A stretch of DNA of 35,997 nt from Nitrososphaerota archaeon. GTDB taxonomy: Archaea > Thermoproteota > Nitrososphaeria > Nitrososphaerales > Gagatemarchaeaceae. Below are positions 25,910-33,899 of the stretch, one piece after another. Under the pieces are notes generated by a model, which saw only the letters and a list, made by a program, of their open reading frames with translations, ran no database searches and had not been told where the DNA came from. The DNA lies in NCBI GenBank assembly GCA_027886905.1, contig JAPCJO010000014.1:1-35997 (forward strand), in the 5' to 3' direction. A program made the translations under genes and the position numbers. Every line of letters begins with the position of its first letter. The stretch's first letter is position 1.

Positions 25910-26575
25910 ATGAGTCATCTCGTCAGGAACCTTGACGCAGAGATTGAGGAGAACAGCCTACTGAAGCATTCGTTCTACAAGATGTGGTCCGACGGGAAGC
26001 TCACCCGTGAGCACTTGGCCGGGTACTCGCAGGAGTATTTCCAGCTCGTACGGGCCGTCCCCGAGCTCGTGGAGAGCATCGGGGCGTTCGTGAAGGACGC
26101 CCCCACGAAGACGGTCGTCTCGGGCATCATGGAGGAGGAGGCGGAGCACGTCGAGCTCTGGGCGAAGTTCGCGGCAGCCCTCGGGGTGTCGAAGAAGGCG
26201 CTGATGGCCTACAACGGGACGCCCAAGACGAGGGCGGCGCTGTCGAGGCTGAGGTCAGTCACGGAGGAGTCGCTGTGCCAGGGCGCGGCGGCGATGTACG
26301 CTATCGAGAGCGAGCAGCCCAAGATAAGCAAGACTAAGCTCGACGGTCTGAAGGCTTTCTACGGCATGCGGGGCGACGAGGACGGGACTGTCTACTTCAG
26401 GGAGCACGAGGTTGCGGACGTGAGGCACGCCGCGGTGTGGAGAGGCGTCCTCCAGAAGAACGCGACTGCCGGGGACGAGAGCGCGTCTCTAGAGGCGGCG
26501 GCGATTTCATCGAGCGTCCAGAACACGGTCCTCGACTCTGTCATGGAGACATACGTCACCCCGACCCTCGCATAG
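25910..26575 (+). CDS. CADD-like haem-oxygenase-fold protein, candidate self-sacrificing p-aminobenzoate synthase
   Basis: The 221-residue product matches the CADD branch of the TenA/PqqC fold. Compared with my recollection of chlamydial CADD, the key residues are present. Tyr23 (in KHSFYKMW) matches the Tyr27 that is consumed to make pABA. Metal ligands are Glu75/76, His80 (MEEEAEHVELW), Glu133 (AIESEQP), and His166, Asp170 and His173 (REHEVADVRH). Lys143 matches Lys152. The loop between the first Glu and His80 is about three residues shorter. In Chlamydia CADD builds pABA from its own tyrosine using a dimetal centre and oxygen. folB and folK follow directly, and folP is 0.9 kb on, which supports a folate role. 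The TATA-like CTTTATCT about 30 bases before ATG 25910 favours this start over the open codons before it. Confidence 0.85.
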   Translation: MSHLVRNLDAEIEENSLLKHSFYKMWSDGKLTREHLAGYSQEYFQLVRAVPELVESIGAFVKDAPTKTVVSGIMEEEAEHVELWAKFAAALGVSKKALMAYNGTPKTRAALSRLRSVTEESLCQGAAAMYAIESEQPKISKTKLDGLKAFYGMRGDEDGTVYFREHEVADVRHAAVWRGVLQKNATAGDESASLEAAAISSSVQNTVLDSVMETYVTPTLA

Positions 26576-26648
26576 GGTCGGCGGCGTCGCGAGTCAGGAA
26601 GCCAAGACTTATCATTCGGCAAGCTCTGCTGTTACTCGCTCTCCCGTA

Positions 26649-27011
26649 ATGGACATCGTCTTCATCGAGAACCTGCGGCTTGACTGTCGGGTGGGCGTCA
26701 CCGACGAGGAGAGGCGCCAGCCCCAGAAGGTCTTGCTCGACGTGACCCTCGCCCTAGACCTCCGCCGCGCGGCTGCGACCAAGGACATAGAGGACACGGT
26801 CGACTATCGGGAGGCGAAGCGCCTGCTCTCACAGTTCGTCTCCGCAGGCGAGTTCGTCCTGCTCGAGAGCCTCGCTGAGGGGGTCGCGGCGCTCGCCATG
26901 GAAAGGTTCGAGGTCGAGCGGGTGGTCGTCAGGGTGCGAAAGGAGAAGTATTCGGCCGAGCCCTCCATCGGCATCGAGATCGAGAGGGGCAGGGGGCCTA
27001 GGCCTCGGTAG
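26649..27011 (+). CDS. folB: Dihydroneopterin aldolase
   Basis: It splits 7,8-dihydroneopterin to 6-hydroxymethyl-7,8-dihydropterin in folate synthesis. The 120-residue product begins DIVFIENLRLDCRVGVTDEER, written here across the typical FolB start with the catalytic-region Glu. It continues with EDTVDYREAKRLL, VLLESLAEGVA and a final VRVRKEKYSAEPSIGIEIE bearing the conserved Lys region. This is the bacterial-type enzyme, not the archaeal MptD family. A TATA-like ACTTATCATT lies about 35 bases upstream. Its stop codon lies within the overlapping start region of folK. Confidence 0.93.
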   Translation: MDIVFIENLRLDCRVGVTDEERRQPQKVLLDVTLALDLRRAAATKDIEDTVDYREAKRLLSQFVSAGEFVLLESLAEGVAALAMERFEVERVVVRVRKEKYSAEPSIGIEIERGRGPRPR

Positions 27012-27037
27012 AGTGCGTCATAGCGCTCGGCTCCAAC

Positions 27038-27529
27038 TTGGGAGACAGGGAGGGAAACCTGCGGCGTGCGATCATGGCGATCGGGGCCCGGACTAGGCTA
27101 GTAGCGGCGTCTTCGGTCTACGAGACGGAGCCCATGTATCGCGAAGACCAAGGGTGGTTCCTCAACTGCGTCGTCGTGGTCGAGACCGACCTCGACCCCC
27201 ACGCGCTGCTGAGGTGGCTGAAGGAGACGGAGGCGGAGTTGGGGAGGGACCCCCGCGCGGCCAGGAACGCCCCTCGGGTGATCGACATGGACATCCTGTT
27301 CTACGGGGAGGTGGTGATCTCCGGACCTTCGCTTCAGCTGCCCCACCCGGGAATCGCGGAGAGGGCTTTCGTGCTGGTGCCGCTTGAGGAGGTCAGGCCG
27401 AGCCTCGTCCACCCCGTACTCGGGAAGAGCGTGGCCGAGCTGCTCGACGGGTTGCAAACGCGCAAAGGGGTAGTCAGGAGGCCAGACGTGCTCTCGGGCC
27501 TCTTGCCCTTACCGCCTCGGCAGCCCTGA
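27038..27529 (+). CDS. folK: 6-hydroxymethyl-7,8-dihydropterin pyrophosphokinase (start codon unclear)
   Basis: It transfers pyrophosphate from ATP to hydroxymethyldihydropterin, the step before FolP. Motifs are GDREGNLRRAI, SSVYETEPMYREDQGWFLNC, LGRDPRAARNAPRVIDMDIL (metal-binding Asp pair) and LPHPGIAERAFVLVPLEEV. The first usual start codon in frame is TTG 27038, but clear family sequence (VECVIALGSNL) continues upstream to about 27008 with no ATG, GTG or TTG before an in-frame stop at 26999-27001. Either a rare start codon, a frameshift from folB, or a sequence error is involved. The end overlaps the convergent folP by 56 bases. Confidence 0.9.
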   Translation: MGDREGNLRRAIMAIGARTRLVAASSVYETEPMYREDQGWFLNCVVVVETDLDPHALLRWLKETEAELGRDPRAARNAPRVIDMDILFYGEVVISGPSLQLPHPGIAERAFVLVPLEEVRPSLVHPVLGKSVAELLDGLQTRKGVVRRPDVLSGLLPLPPRQP

Positions 27530-28376
27530 CCGCCTGCAGAGTCTCCCGGACGTCGTGGGTCCTCACAAGCTGGACACCGTTGGACACCGCGATCGCCGTC
27601 ACGGCGAGCGAGCCCGAGAGCCTATCCTCGGGGGACTCCAGTGAGAGGATCTTCCCCAAGAACGACTTGCGCGAAAGCCCCACGCCGAGAGGCCTCCCCA
27701 GCGGCCTTAGCCTCTGGAGGTTGGCGATGACCTCGCAGTCCCATTCGTACCAGGGCATAAGCGTCTGCTGGGAAGATGTCGCCGTCCCGGGGTCGTTCCT
27801 GAAGAAGCCTATCCCAGGGTCGAGGACGATGAGCCGTTCGTCTATCCCCGCCCTCTCGGCCGACCCGAGCGTCCGCCTCAGCGCCCGGCTGACGAGGGCG
27901 ATCGGGCGCGCCCTGGAGCTCCCGGCGGAGTGTGCCATGGCAAGGAGCGACGCCCCCCTCTCTCTCACGACCCTGGACATCCTAGGGTCGGCCTGCAACC
28001 CGGAGACGTCGTTGACCACGGACGCCCCGACCCTGAGTGCGGCGTCGGCTACGGAGGCGCGTACCGTGTCGACCGAGATGGCAACTTTTCGTCCCCCGAC
28101 CCCCTGCAGAGCGGAGCGCAGCCCCGCGATCACGCGCGACTTCTCGACCTCCTCCGGGACTCCCACCTTCAGGTACGGAGCCGTCGACGCTCCGCCTATG
28201 TCGATCAGCTCGGCGCCCTCCACCACGGCCGTCCTGACGCGCGCCTCCACCTCCTTCGCGTTGTCCGCGACCGACCCCTTGTAGAAGGACTCGGGGCTCA
28301 AGTTGATCGCCGCCATGATCCGGACGGGAAACCCGTCGCCGACCTGCACCTGGCCCAGTCGCGCGCTGGCAGTCAC
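27474..28376 (-). CDS. folP: Dihydropteroate synthase
   Basis: It condenses hydroxymethyldihydropterin pyrophosphate with pABA. The 300-residue TIM barrel shows AAINLSPESFY (residues about 22-32, loop 1 with metal-binding Asn), LIDIGGASTAP (loop 2), ISVDTVRASVADAAL, SVVNDVSGL, LIVLDPGIGFFRN, VGLSRKSFLGKIL and VRTHDV. Loop 2 is unusual: bacterial enzymes read DIGGESTRP, here Glu and Arg are both Ala. The GTG at 28376 has a TATA-like ATTTATCC about 25 bases upstream. It is convergent with folK, closing a folate cluster. Family membership is firm; whether the aryl substrate is pABA is inferred from the CADD-like neighbour. Confidence 0.92.
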   Translation of the reverse strand: MTASARLGQVQVGDGFPVRIMAAINLSPESFYKGSVADNAKEVEARVRTAVVEGAELIDIGGASTAPYLKVGVPEEVEKSRVIAGLRSALQGVGGRKVAISVDTVRASVADAALRVGASVVNDVSGLQADPRMSRVVRERGASLLAMAHSAGSSRARPIALVSRALRRTLGSAERAGIDERLIVLDPGIGFFRNDPGTATSSQQTLMPWYEWDCEVIANLQRLRPLGRPLGVGLSRKSFLGKILSLESPEDRLSGSLAVTAIAVSNGVQLVRTHDVRETLQAVRAAEAVRARGPRARLAS

Positions 28377-28486
28377 AGCCCTCGTCCATTCTCGCCGGGA
28401 TAAATGCTTGAGTCGTCCCGACCGACGAGGAGACGCGCCCGCCCGCTGCTAAATTTTTAAGGCCGCCTCCGAGCCGGGACGACGGA

Positions 28487-29056
28487 ATGGCGACGAGCGA
28501 GGACGAGCTAAGGCGCAACGCCGACCTTAAGCTCTGGATGGAGACGAGGATAGGCGAGCTCCAGGAGGAGATCGACAGGCTGAAGGAGGCGCTCGCCGTG
28601 ATAGACTCGGTCCTCCGGGCCTCCAGCTTCAAGCCCGCGGCGGCGCTGGCTCCGGCCGGGCCGCGGCCACCGGTGGGCGACGCGAACGAGCTGACGGGCG
28701 AGCCCATCCCAGAGATCCGAGAGCTGAAGAAGGACAGAGGCGGCGAGACCATCGCTGTCGCGCAGCTGACGAGGCAGAGGCTGAAGATCGAGCCCGTCGC
28801 AGAGGTGGCCCTCAAAGCGGACACGCCGCCCTTCAAGTCGTTCCTCCTCGGGAAGATACTCTCGGGGATGAAGTCGACCGACGAGGACTCGGTCGCGAAG
28901 GGCCGCCTCAAGAAGGGGGAGGAGCTGAAATTCACGGTCTCCGAGAAGAACGGGAAGATTACCGCCCTAGTGATCGAGAACTACCGGGAGAAAGAGAGGA
29001 TGACGGAGATACTGAACACGGTCGCTTGGACCTTCTCGAGGATGCTCGAGAAGTAG
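28487..29056 (+). CDS. Hypothetical protein with N-terminal coiled coil
   Basis: I do not recognise a family. The 189-residue soluble product has a charged amphipathic helix (residues about 5-45, KLWMETRIGELQEEIDRLKE) that looks like a coiled coil. An Ala/Pro-rich linker (about 52-65) follows, then an alpha/beta-looking domain with FKSFLLGKILSGMKSTDEDS and EELKFTVSEKNGKITALVIE, ending in a helix. A strong TATA-like AAATTTTTAAGG lies about 30 bases before the ATG, so it is likely well expressed. It converges on the ACT-domain gene with a 6-base gap. Confidence 0.75.
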   Translation: MATSEDELRRNADLKLWMETRIGELQEEIDRLKEALAVIDSVLRASSFKPAAALAPAGPRPPVGDANELTGEPIPEIRELKKDRGGETIAVAQLTRQRLKIEPVAEVALKADTPPFKSFLLGKILSGMKSTDEDSVAKGRLKKGEELKFTVSEKNGKITALVIENYREKERMTEILNTVAWTFSRMLEK

Positions 29057-29062
29057 CCCGAA

Positions 29063-29641
29063 TCACTTCCTCACTGTTATCCCGCGGACCATCTCGAGCC
29101 CCTCCAGCTCCGCGATGACGCTCCCGCCCACCGGCCCCTCGACTATCAGGGTCAGGTTCGCGTCCCGCACCATGTCCGGGTCGTCAGCGAGGGCCTGCCT
29201 CACCACGATCCCGTTCCTCGCGAGGACCCCTGTCACCTTGGAGATGACGCCCGCCGCCCTTGGGTCTGCCTCGATGATTATCGCCGAGCAGCCTATGCTG
29301 GAGACTACGTGGAGGAGGCTGGCCCCGACTGGGGTCACCCCCGAGAAGATGGAGAAGAGGAACTTGTCCTCGGTTATCTTTGTGGCGGTCTGCTTCACTA
29401 CGCGCCTGTCCGTCCCAGCGTCCCTCGCGAGAGCGGAGTAGTCCACCTCGAGGCCGCCGACGAAGAGCCTTCCTTCCTCGGAGACCCTTATCCCGTACTC
29501 GAGCATCTTCCTCACGACCTTCAGCCTCGAACTCTGCCTCGAGAACTCGCGCTCGATGGAAGGCCAGAGGCCCTTCAGTTGCTTCTTGCTCGCGGTCGTG
29601 TCCACGCGGCTCCTAGCTGCCCTGCGGCGGGCTCTCCCCAT
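29063..29641 (-). CDS. Archaeal ACT-domain regulator with HTH-like N-terminal part
   Basis: The N-terminal half (residues about 20-95) is helical, with VDYSALARDAGTDRRVVKQT, which looks like a DNA-binding winged helix. The C-terminal half is an ACT domain (IIEADPRAAGVISKVTGVLA, then NLTLIVEGPVGG). This matches archaeal proteins annotated as regulators of amino-acid metabolism with an ACT domain. The effector is unknown. The ATG at 29641 overlaps the end of tldE by 29 bases; a GTG at 29605 giving VDTTASKKQ would avoid the overlap and is equally plausible. Same strand and probably the same transcript as tldD-tldE. Confidence 0.82.
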   Translation of the reverse strand: MGRARRRAARSRVDTTASKKQLKGLWPSIEREFSRQSSRLKVVRKMLEYGIRVSEEGRLFVGGLEVDYSALARDAGTDRRVVKQTATKITEDKFLFSIFSGVTPVGASLLHVVSSIGCSAIIIEADPRAAGVISKVTGVLARNGIVVRQALADDPDMVRDANLTLIVEGPVGGSVIAELEGLEMVRGITVRK

Positions 29642-30983
29642 ACGCCTTGGTGACCGTGGCTCCGTCCACCAGCACCCACGGGCAGAGGGTCGGGGTGTCG
29701 ACCTCCCACCACTGCACCCACTCCCTCTCCTTCGATAGGAGGCGTATGGACGACGTCATCCTCTCGACGCTGTCGCTGACCCGGATGCCCTTTATCGGGG
29801 CCTTCACCTCGCCGGACTCGACGAGGTAGATCCCGTCGCGAGGGACGGTCGAGAACTCGCCCGTCCTGTAGTTCTTGAACCGCGTGTACCAGTTGCTCGT
29901 CAGGACGAGGCCGTGCTTGATCTCCTTGACCATCTCCTCGTAGGTGGAGTCGCCGGCCCCTATCTCCATGTTCCACGGCCCGGGCTCGATGAGCCCGGCG
30001 TTCCCCGTGCTCTTGGCCTTGAACCTCTTCGCCGTGGACAGGTTGTGCAGATAACTCTTGAGGACCCCGCTCTCGACCACCTTCGTCCGCTGCGTCGGCT
30101 GCCCCTCGTCGTCGAAGGTCCGGGCCGAAAGGCATCCGTCCCCCTTCCCGACGTCGGTGAGCTCGAAGGCCTCCGAGGCCACCCTCTTCCCCATCTTGTC
30201 GACCAGGTACGACGTCCCGGCCTCAACGGAGAACGCCGAGGCGAACTCCCCTACCATCCCGAGCAGGTTCGAGGCCACTGTCGGGCTCATCAGGACCGAG
30301 TACGTCTTCCCCTCCCCGTCGAGCTGCCTCGCGTTCCGCATCATCTTCGAGTGTGCGCCCGCCCTCTCTCCGGCGACCGCGGGGTGGAAGCCGCGGACGG
30401 TCGAGGAGCAGGAGAGGCCGTGCCCGCTAGCGTCCTTGTCCGTGAACGCCCTGATGTTCAGGAGTATGCTGGCGCTGGTGTCGCTCCCGAATGTCCCGGT
30501 CGAGGACATCATGTGGTGCGAAATGACGCCGGCCTCGAGGCTACCCGCCGTCCTCCTCGCGCCCGCGGACTCGGCGGCCCCGATGGCCTCCTCCACAAAG
30601 TCCGCAAGAAGCCCCTCCGCGCTCTCGAGCTTCTTGTCGTGGCTCGGCTTCGGCCTATACGTATGACCTGTCTTCGGCAGCGGGACGTACCCCTCGTCCT
30701 TCGGCAGGCTCATCATGCTCTTGTAGAGCAGCTCTATGAAGCGCTCGAGGCTAGCCCTCTCGGGGTTCGAGGAGCTCCCGATTATCCTCCTCCCGCCCTT
30801 CGCGAGGTACACCACCTGCCCGCTCTCCTTGACGTTCTTCGTGACCGTCACCGAGCTGTTCGCGAACCGCGCCATCCGCTCGTTGGAGATCCCCGTCATC
30901 AGTATAGCCTCGTCGGCGCCGAGCCTCTTCGCGACGCCGACCCCGAACTTGTTCGACTCGTCGGGTCCCATCATCGTTGCCAT
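29613..30983 (-). CDS. tldE: TldE/PmbA-type subunit of the TldD-TldE metalloprotease
   Basis: TldE is the catalytically inactive partner of TldD; together they degrade or trim unfolded peptides in the cytoplasm. The 456-residue product lacks the HExxxH motif and has the family features FHPAVAGERAG..., VLMSPTVASNLLGMVGEF and the C-terminal GNYRTGEFS-like segment YRTGEFSTVPRDGIYLVESGE. It starts 7 bases after tldD ends. Several Met codons near the start make the exact N-terminus slightly uncertain. Confidence 0.92.
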   Translation of the reverse strand: MATMMGPDESNKFGVGVAKRLGADEAILMTGISNERMARFANSSVTVTKNVKESGQVVYLAKGGRRIIGSSSNPERASLERFIELLYKSMMSLPKDEGYVPLPKTGHTYRPKPSHDKKLESAEGLLADFVEEAIGAAESAGARRTAGSLEAGVISHHMMSSTGTFGSDTSASILLNIRAFTDKDASGHGLSCSSTVRGFHPAVAGERAGAHSKMMRNARQLDGEGKTYSVLMSPTVASNLLGMVGEFASAFSVEAGTSYLVDKMGKRVASEAFELTDVGKGDGCLSARTFDDEGQPTQRTKVVESGVLKSYLHNLSTAKRFKAKSTGNAGLIEPGPWNMEIGAGDSTYEEMVKEIKHGLVLTSNWYTRFKNYRTGEFSTVPRDGIYLVESGEVKAPIKGIRVSDSVERMTSSIRLLSKEREWVQWWEVDTPTLCPWVLVDGATVTKAYGESPPQGS

Positions 30984-30990
30984 GCCTGAT

Positions 30991-32445
30991 CTAGCTCCCC
31001 CCGACTATCCTGACGCCCGCGAGGAGGGTGTCCGGCCCGCCTGTCCAGACGGGGATCCCCTGCATGGGGTCGCCCTTCCCACAGTTCGCCGCCTCGAACT
31101 CGAGCCGCTTGCTCCGTCCCTTCACGCTCCCCCAGAGGGCCGGCGTGGTTATCTCCAAGACGGGCGCCCTCACGAGGGCGGTCGTCTCCCCGTCCTTGAT
31201 TCGGTACGCCTCCAGGCCCGTGTATCTCTGGTTCAGGCGCTTGTCGTCGATGTTCCACTCGGTGAACGACTTCAGGTAGATCCCGTCCCTCACCTCCTTG
31301 ATGAGCTCCTCCGTCGTCGCGTAGTCCCCCGGCTCGACGAAGGTGTTGGACATCCTGATTATCGGCTCCCTGTCGAACCCCGCCGAGCGCGATGAGCCGT
31401 TGTTCTTGACGCCCAGGAGCGAGGATGTGCTCCGGTTCTGGAGGAACTCCGTTATCTTCCCACCCACTAGGAGCTGCCTCTTTTTGGACACGACCCCCTC
31501 GTCGTCGACGGGGCAGTAGCCGTTCGAGTGGGCGAGCGTGGGGTCATCGCTGACGTACGCCTCCTCGCTTCCGACCTTCATCCCGAGGCTGTCCTTCGAA
31601 AGGTAGGACTCGCCCGCCTGGGCCCCCTCCCTTCCGAGGATCCTGTCGGCCTCCTGGGGGTGGCCGACCGACTCGTGGGCGGCGATCCCGGACAGCTCAG
31701 GCGAGAGGACGACGTCCATTATCCCAGTGGGGGACTTCTCGGCTTCTCCGAGGACCTCCACCAAGGTCTGCGCCTCCTCCTGGACGAGCTCGAGGAGGCG
31801 TATCCTCTTGACTATCTCGAGGCCTCCGGTCTCCCCCTGCTGGATCATCCTTTGCGCCGCTTCCCCTCCCTTCAGCGCTGTGAGTATCCCGAAGTAGTGG
31901 AAACGCGGCACCCTGCTCTCGACCTTCGAGCCGTCGCTGGTCACGACGTACTTCTCCTCTACTCCTGCCGAGGCGACCATTATCCTGTTCGGGATCCTGA
32001 CGCCGCCCGCCTCCGCTTCGAGCTTGACCACGCTCCTGTCGATTTCCAGCAGGAGCGACTTTAGCCAATTGGGGTCTGCTCCCTCCACGGGCTCCTTCTC
32101 GGCGACTCTCAGCTTCCGCGTCGCCGTCTTCGAGTCGCCCATCGTGATCCGCTCCTTCACGAGAGGAGCGGACGACTTCGCCATCTTGACCGTCGTCACC
32201 GTGAGGTCCTTCACTTTCTGCCTCGAGAGGAGGTTGGTCGCGCCGAAGCCCATCGCCCCGCCCACTATCACCCGCGCGGCGATGCCGAAGCTGTCGTCTA
32301 TCATCGAGGGCTGGGGCTCGCCATTCTTCAGCAGGAATCCCGTCCCCTTCCCGCCGTGGACCCTCGCCTCCGCGTACTCGGCGCCGAGCCTCCGCGCCTC
32401 CGCGACGCAGTAGTCCGCTAGATCTTTGTATTCTTCAAGCAGCAA
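30991..32445 (-). CDS. tldD: TldD metalloprotease subunit
   Basis: It is the catalytic half of the TldD-TldE peptidase. The zinc-binding motif AHESVGHPQE (HExxxH) lies near residue 255 and is followed by the family's AQAGESYLSKDSLGMKV. The C-terminal half has GSSRSAGFDREPIIRMSNTFVEPG, split here as the conserved RMSNT...PG region, and NCGKGDPMQGIPVWTGGP with the conserved Cys. The 484-residue length is normal. The start is TTG at 32445. It leads a likely tldD-tldE-ACT unit. In bacteria TldDE matures peptide natural products, but no precursor peptide gene is visible here. Confidence 0.95.
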   Translation of the reverse strand: MLLEEYKDLADYCVAEARRLGAEYAEARVHGGKGTGFLLKNGEPQPSMIDDSFGIAARVIVGGAMGFGATNLLSRQKVKDLTVTTVKMAKSSAPLVKERITMGDSKTATRKLRVAEKEPVEGADPNWLKSLLLEIDRSVVKLEAEAGGVRIPNRIMVASAGVEEKYVVTSDGSKVESRVPRFHYFGILTALKGGEAAQRMIQQGETGGLEIVKRIRLLELVQEEAQTLVEVLGEAEKSPTGIMDVVLSPELSGIAAHESVGHPQEADRILGREGAQAGESYLSKDSLGMKVGSEEAYVSDDPTLAHSNGYCPVDDEGVVSKKRQLLVGGKITEFLQNRSTSSLLGVKNNGSSRSAGFDREPIIRMSNTFVEPGDYATTEELIKEVRDGIYLKSFTEWNIDDKRLNQRYTGLEAYRIKDGETTALVRAPVLEITTPALWGSVKGRSKRLEFEAANCGKGDPMQGIPVWTGGPDTLLAGVRIVGGS

Positions 32446-32514
32446 GAGTCGTTCGCCATTTTTCCTTCAGCAACCGCGCCTCGTTCGTTATTTCTACCTT
32501 GCTGTGCCCGTCCG

Positions 32515-33837
32515 CTAAATTTCAATCCACTCGTTCCTGACGGGCAGGATGCCGACGTCTGGCCTCTCCAGCGCGAACTTCAGGAAGAGCTCGGGGTGCT
32601 CGGTATGGATGGGCGCCACCCGCTTCGCGCCTATCCCGCTGACGAGGCTCCGGAGCTGCTGCGGCATTATGTGCCCGGAGACGTGGATGTGGTAGAGCGG
32701 CATCCCGTAGAAGTCTAGCCACTCGATCAGCCTCTGCATGTCGAGCTCCATCTCCTCGTTGTAGGGTTCGGAAGACGAGAGTATGTAGACGCTCCCGGCA
32801 CTCGGCTTGACCCCCACCATCCCCTCCATGTCGGAGAGGGTCGTCGCGACGACGTAGCGCTTTGGAGCAGCGGTCAGGTCCTCCGAAGTGATGACCTCTG
32901 CCTTCCCGGAGATCTCCTCCTCCCACTTTTCGTACCTCTTCTTGTTCCGCCTGTAGATCACGACGTTGCCCTTCGCCAGCTTTGGGAGGCCGTCGATGTG
33001 CCCGTCGCCATCCAGCGTGGAGATGAGGTGGGCCTGGCGCATGGATATTGCCAGCTTGCGGTCCGCGGCCTCCGCCGCCCTGTGGAACGAGGTGAGCCTG
33101 TCCGTGTCCATCCCCGAGAAGCTCGCCATCACCAAGCCCCTCGCTTCCCGGATCACAACCTCCAGCTTGCGCGCCACCTCCTCCTCGCTCGAGACGGAGC
33201 CTCCAACCATGTTGGTCGCCTCTGTGAGAAGGAGGCTCGCGTCGCTCCCAGACGCCGCCTTCGCAAAGTCCTGCGTGAGGTGAGAAGCCCTCCCGTGCGC
33301 CCTCAGGTCGCCGGTGTAGACGAACGAGCCGGTCGACGTCTCCACCACGAGCCCGTACGCCCCCGGGATGCTGTGGTCGACGTGGGTCGGGCGCAGCGTG
33401 ATGCTCCCGACCTTCACGGATGCGCCCGTCCTGAACGTCTTGTAGCCGAGGCCTCGGTAGTCGGTCTCGAACGACGCGCGCTTCGTCTCGGTGATTGCGG
33501 CCATGAGCCTCTCCGTCGTCTCCCCGCAGTGGACGGGGACGTCCCTGTGCACCATCGAGAGGTAGCCGTAGTGGTCGAGGTGGGCGTGGCTCAGGAAGAT
33601 CGCGTCGAGCTTCGTTTCCGACGTGTCCCAGCTGTACACGCCGTCGATGCTCGGGATTATCCCCAGGCTCAGGAGGCTTTCGGCGCGCCTGGGCGAGACG
33701 TAGGGGTCGGAGAAGAACCTGGCGCGCTGGGCTATCGACATCCCAAAGTCCAGCATGACGCGCGCGTCCTTGTCCTCGACGAGTATCTTGTTCCCGCCTA
33801 TCTCGCCGACCCCGCCGAGCACCGAAACGCGCGCCAT
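32515..33837 (-). CDS. RNase J-type metallo-beta-lactamase/beta-CASP ribonuclease
   Basis: It probably acts as an exonuclease/endonuclease in RNA decay. The 440-residue product has GGVGEIGGNKILVE at the start, the zinc motif SHAHLDHYGYL (about residue 82), THVDHSIPGAYG, YTGDLRAHGR, a beta-CASP region and the C-terminal HVSGHIMPQQLRSLV and PIHTEHPELF motifs. The length fits archaeal aRNase J. ATG 33837 lies 20-30 bases from a TATA box shared with the small gene at 33900. It is followed on the same strand, 69 bases on, by tldD. Confidence 0.94.
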   Translation of the reverse strand: MARVSVLGGVGEIGGNKILVEDKDARVMLDFGMSIAQRARFFSDPYVSPRRAESLLSLGIIPSIDGVYSWDTSETKLDAIFLSHAHLDHYGYLSMVHRDVPVHCGETTERLMAAITETKRASFETDYRGLGYKTFRTGASVKVGSITLRPTHVDHSIPGAYGLVVETSTGSFVYTGDLRAHGRASHLTQDFAKAASGSDASLLLTEATNMVGGSVSSEEEVARKLEVVIREARGLVMASFSGMDTDRLTSFHRAAEAADRKLAISMRQAHLISTLDGDGHIDGLPKLAKGNVVIYRRNKKRYEKWEEEISGKAEVITSEDLTAAPKRYVVATTLSDMEGMVGVKPSAGSVYILSSSEPYNEEMELDMQRLIEWLDFYGMPLYHIHVSGHIMPQQLRSLVSGIGAKRVAPIHTEHPELFLKFALERPDVGILPVRNEWIEI

Positions 33838-33855
33838 GGGCCGACGATTGACCGC

Positions 33856-33863
33856 AAATATTT
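33856..33863. promoter_or_regulatory. Palindromic TATA box shared by RNase J (-) and the 43-residue peptide gene (+)
   Basis: AAATATTT reads the same on both strands and lies about 20 bases before the RNase J ATG and 37 bases before the small ATG. It is extended on the plus strand to AAATATTTAAG. It is the only TATA-like element in the 62-base gap. Confidence 0.5.
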
Positions 33864-33899
33864 AAGTCGCCCAAACCCTACTCGCAGAGCAGTCGGCTC

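Noticed and set aside
29913-30989. 358-codon plus-strand frame over tldE
   Set aside because: It is antisense to a clear TldE gene and low-complexity in composition.
30991-32445. TldD/TldE as part of a peptide natural-product (microcin-like) cluster
   Set aside because: No precursor peptide, radical SAM or exporter gene is adjacent; TldDE is common in archaea in unrelated contexts.
32522-33874. 450-codon minus-strand frame overlapping RNase J in another frame
   Set aside because: Its Arg/Gly-rich translation has no motifs, whereas the overlapping frame carries every RNase J motif.
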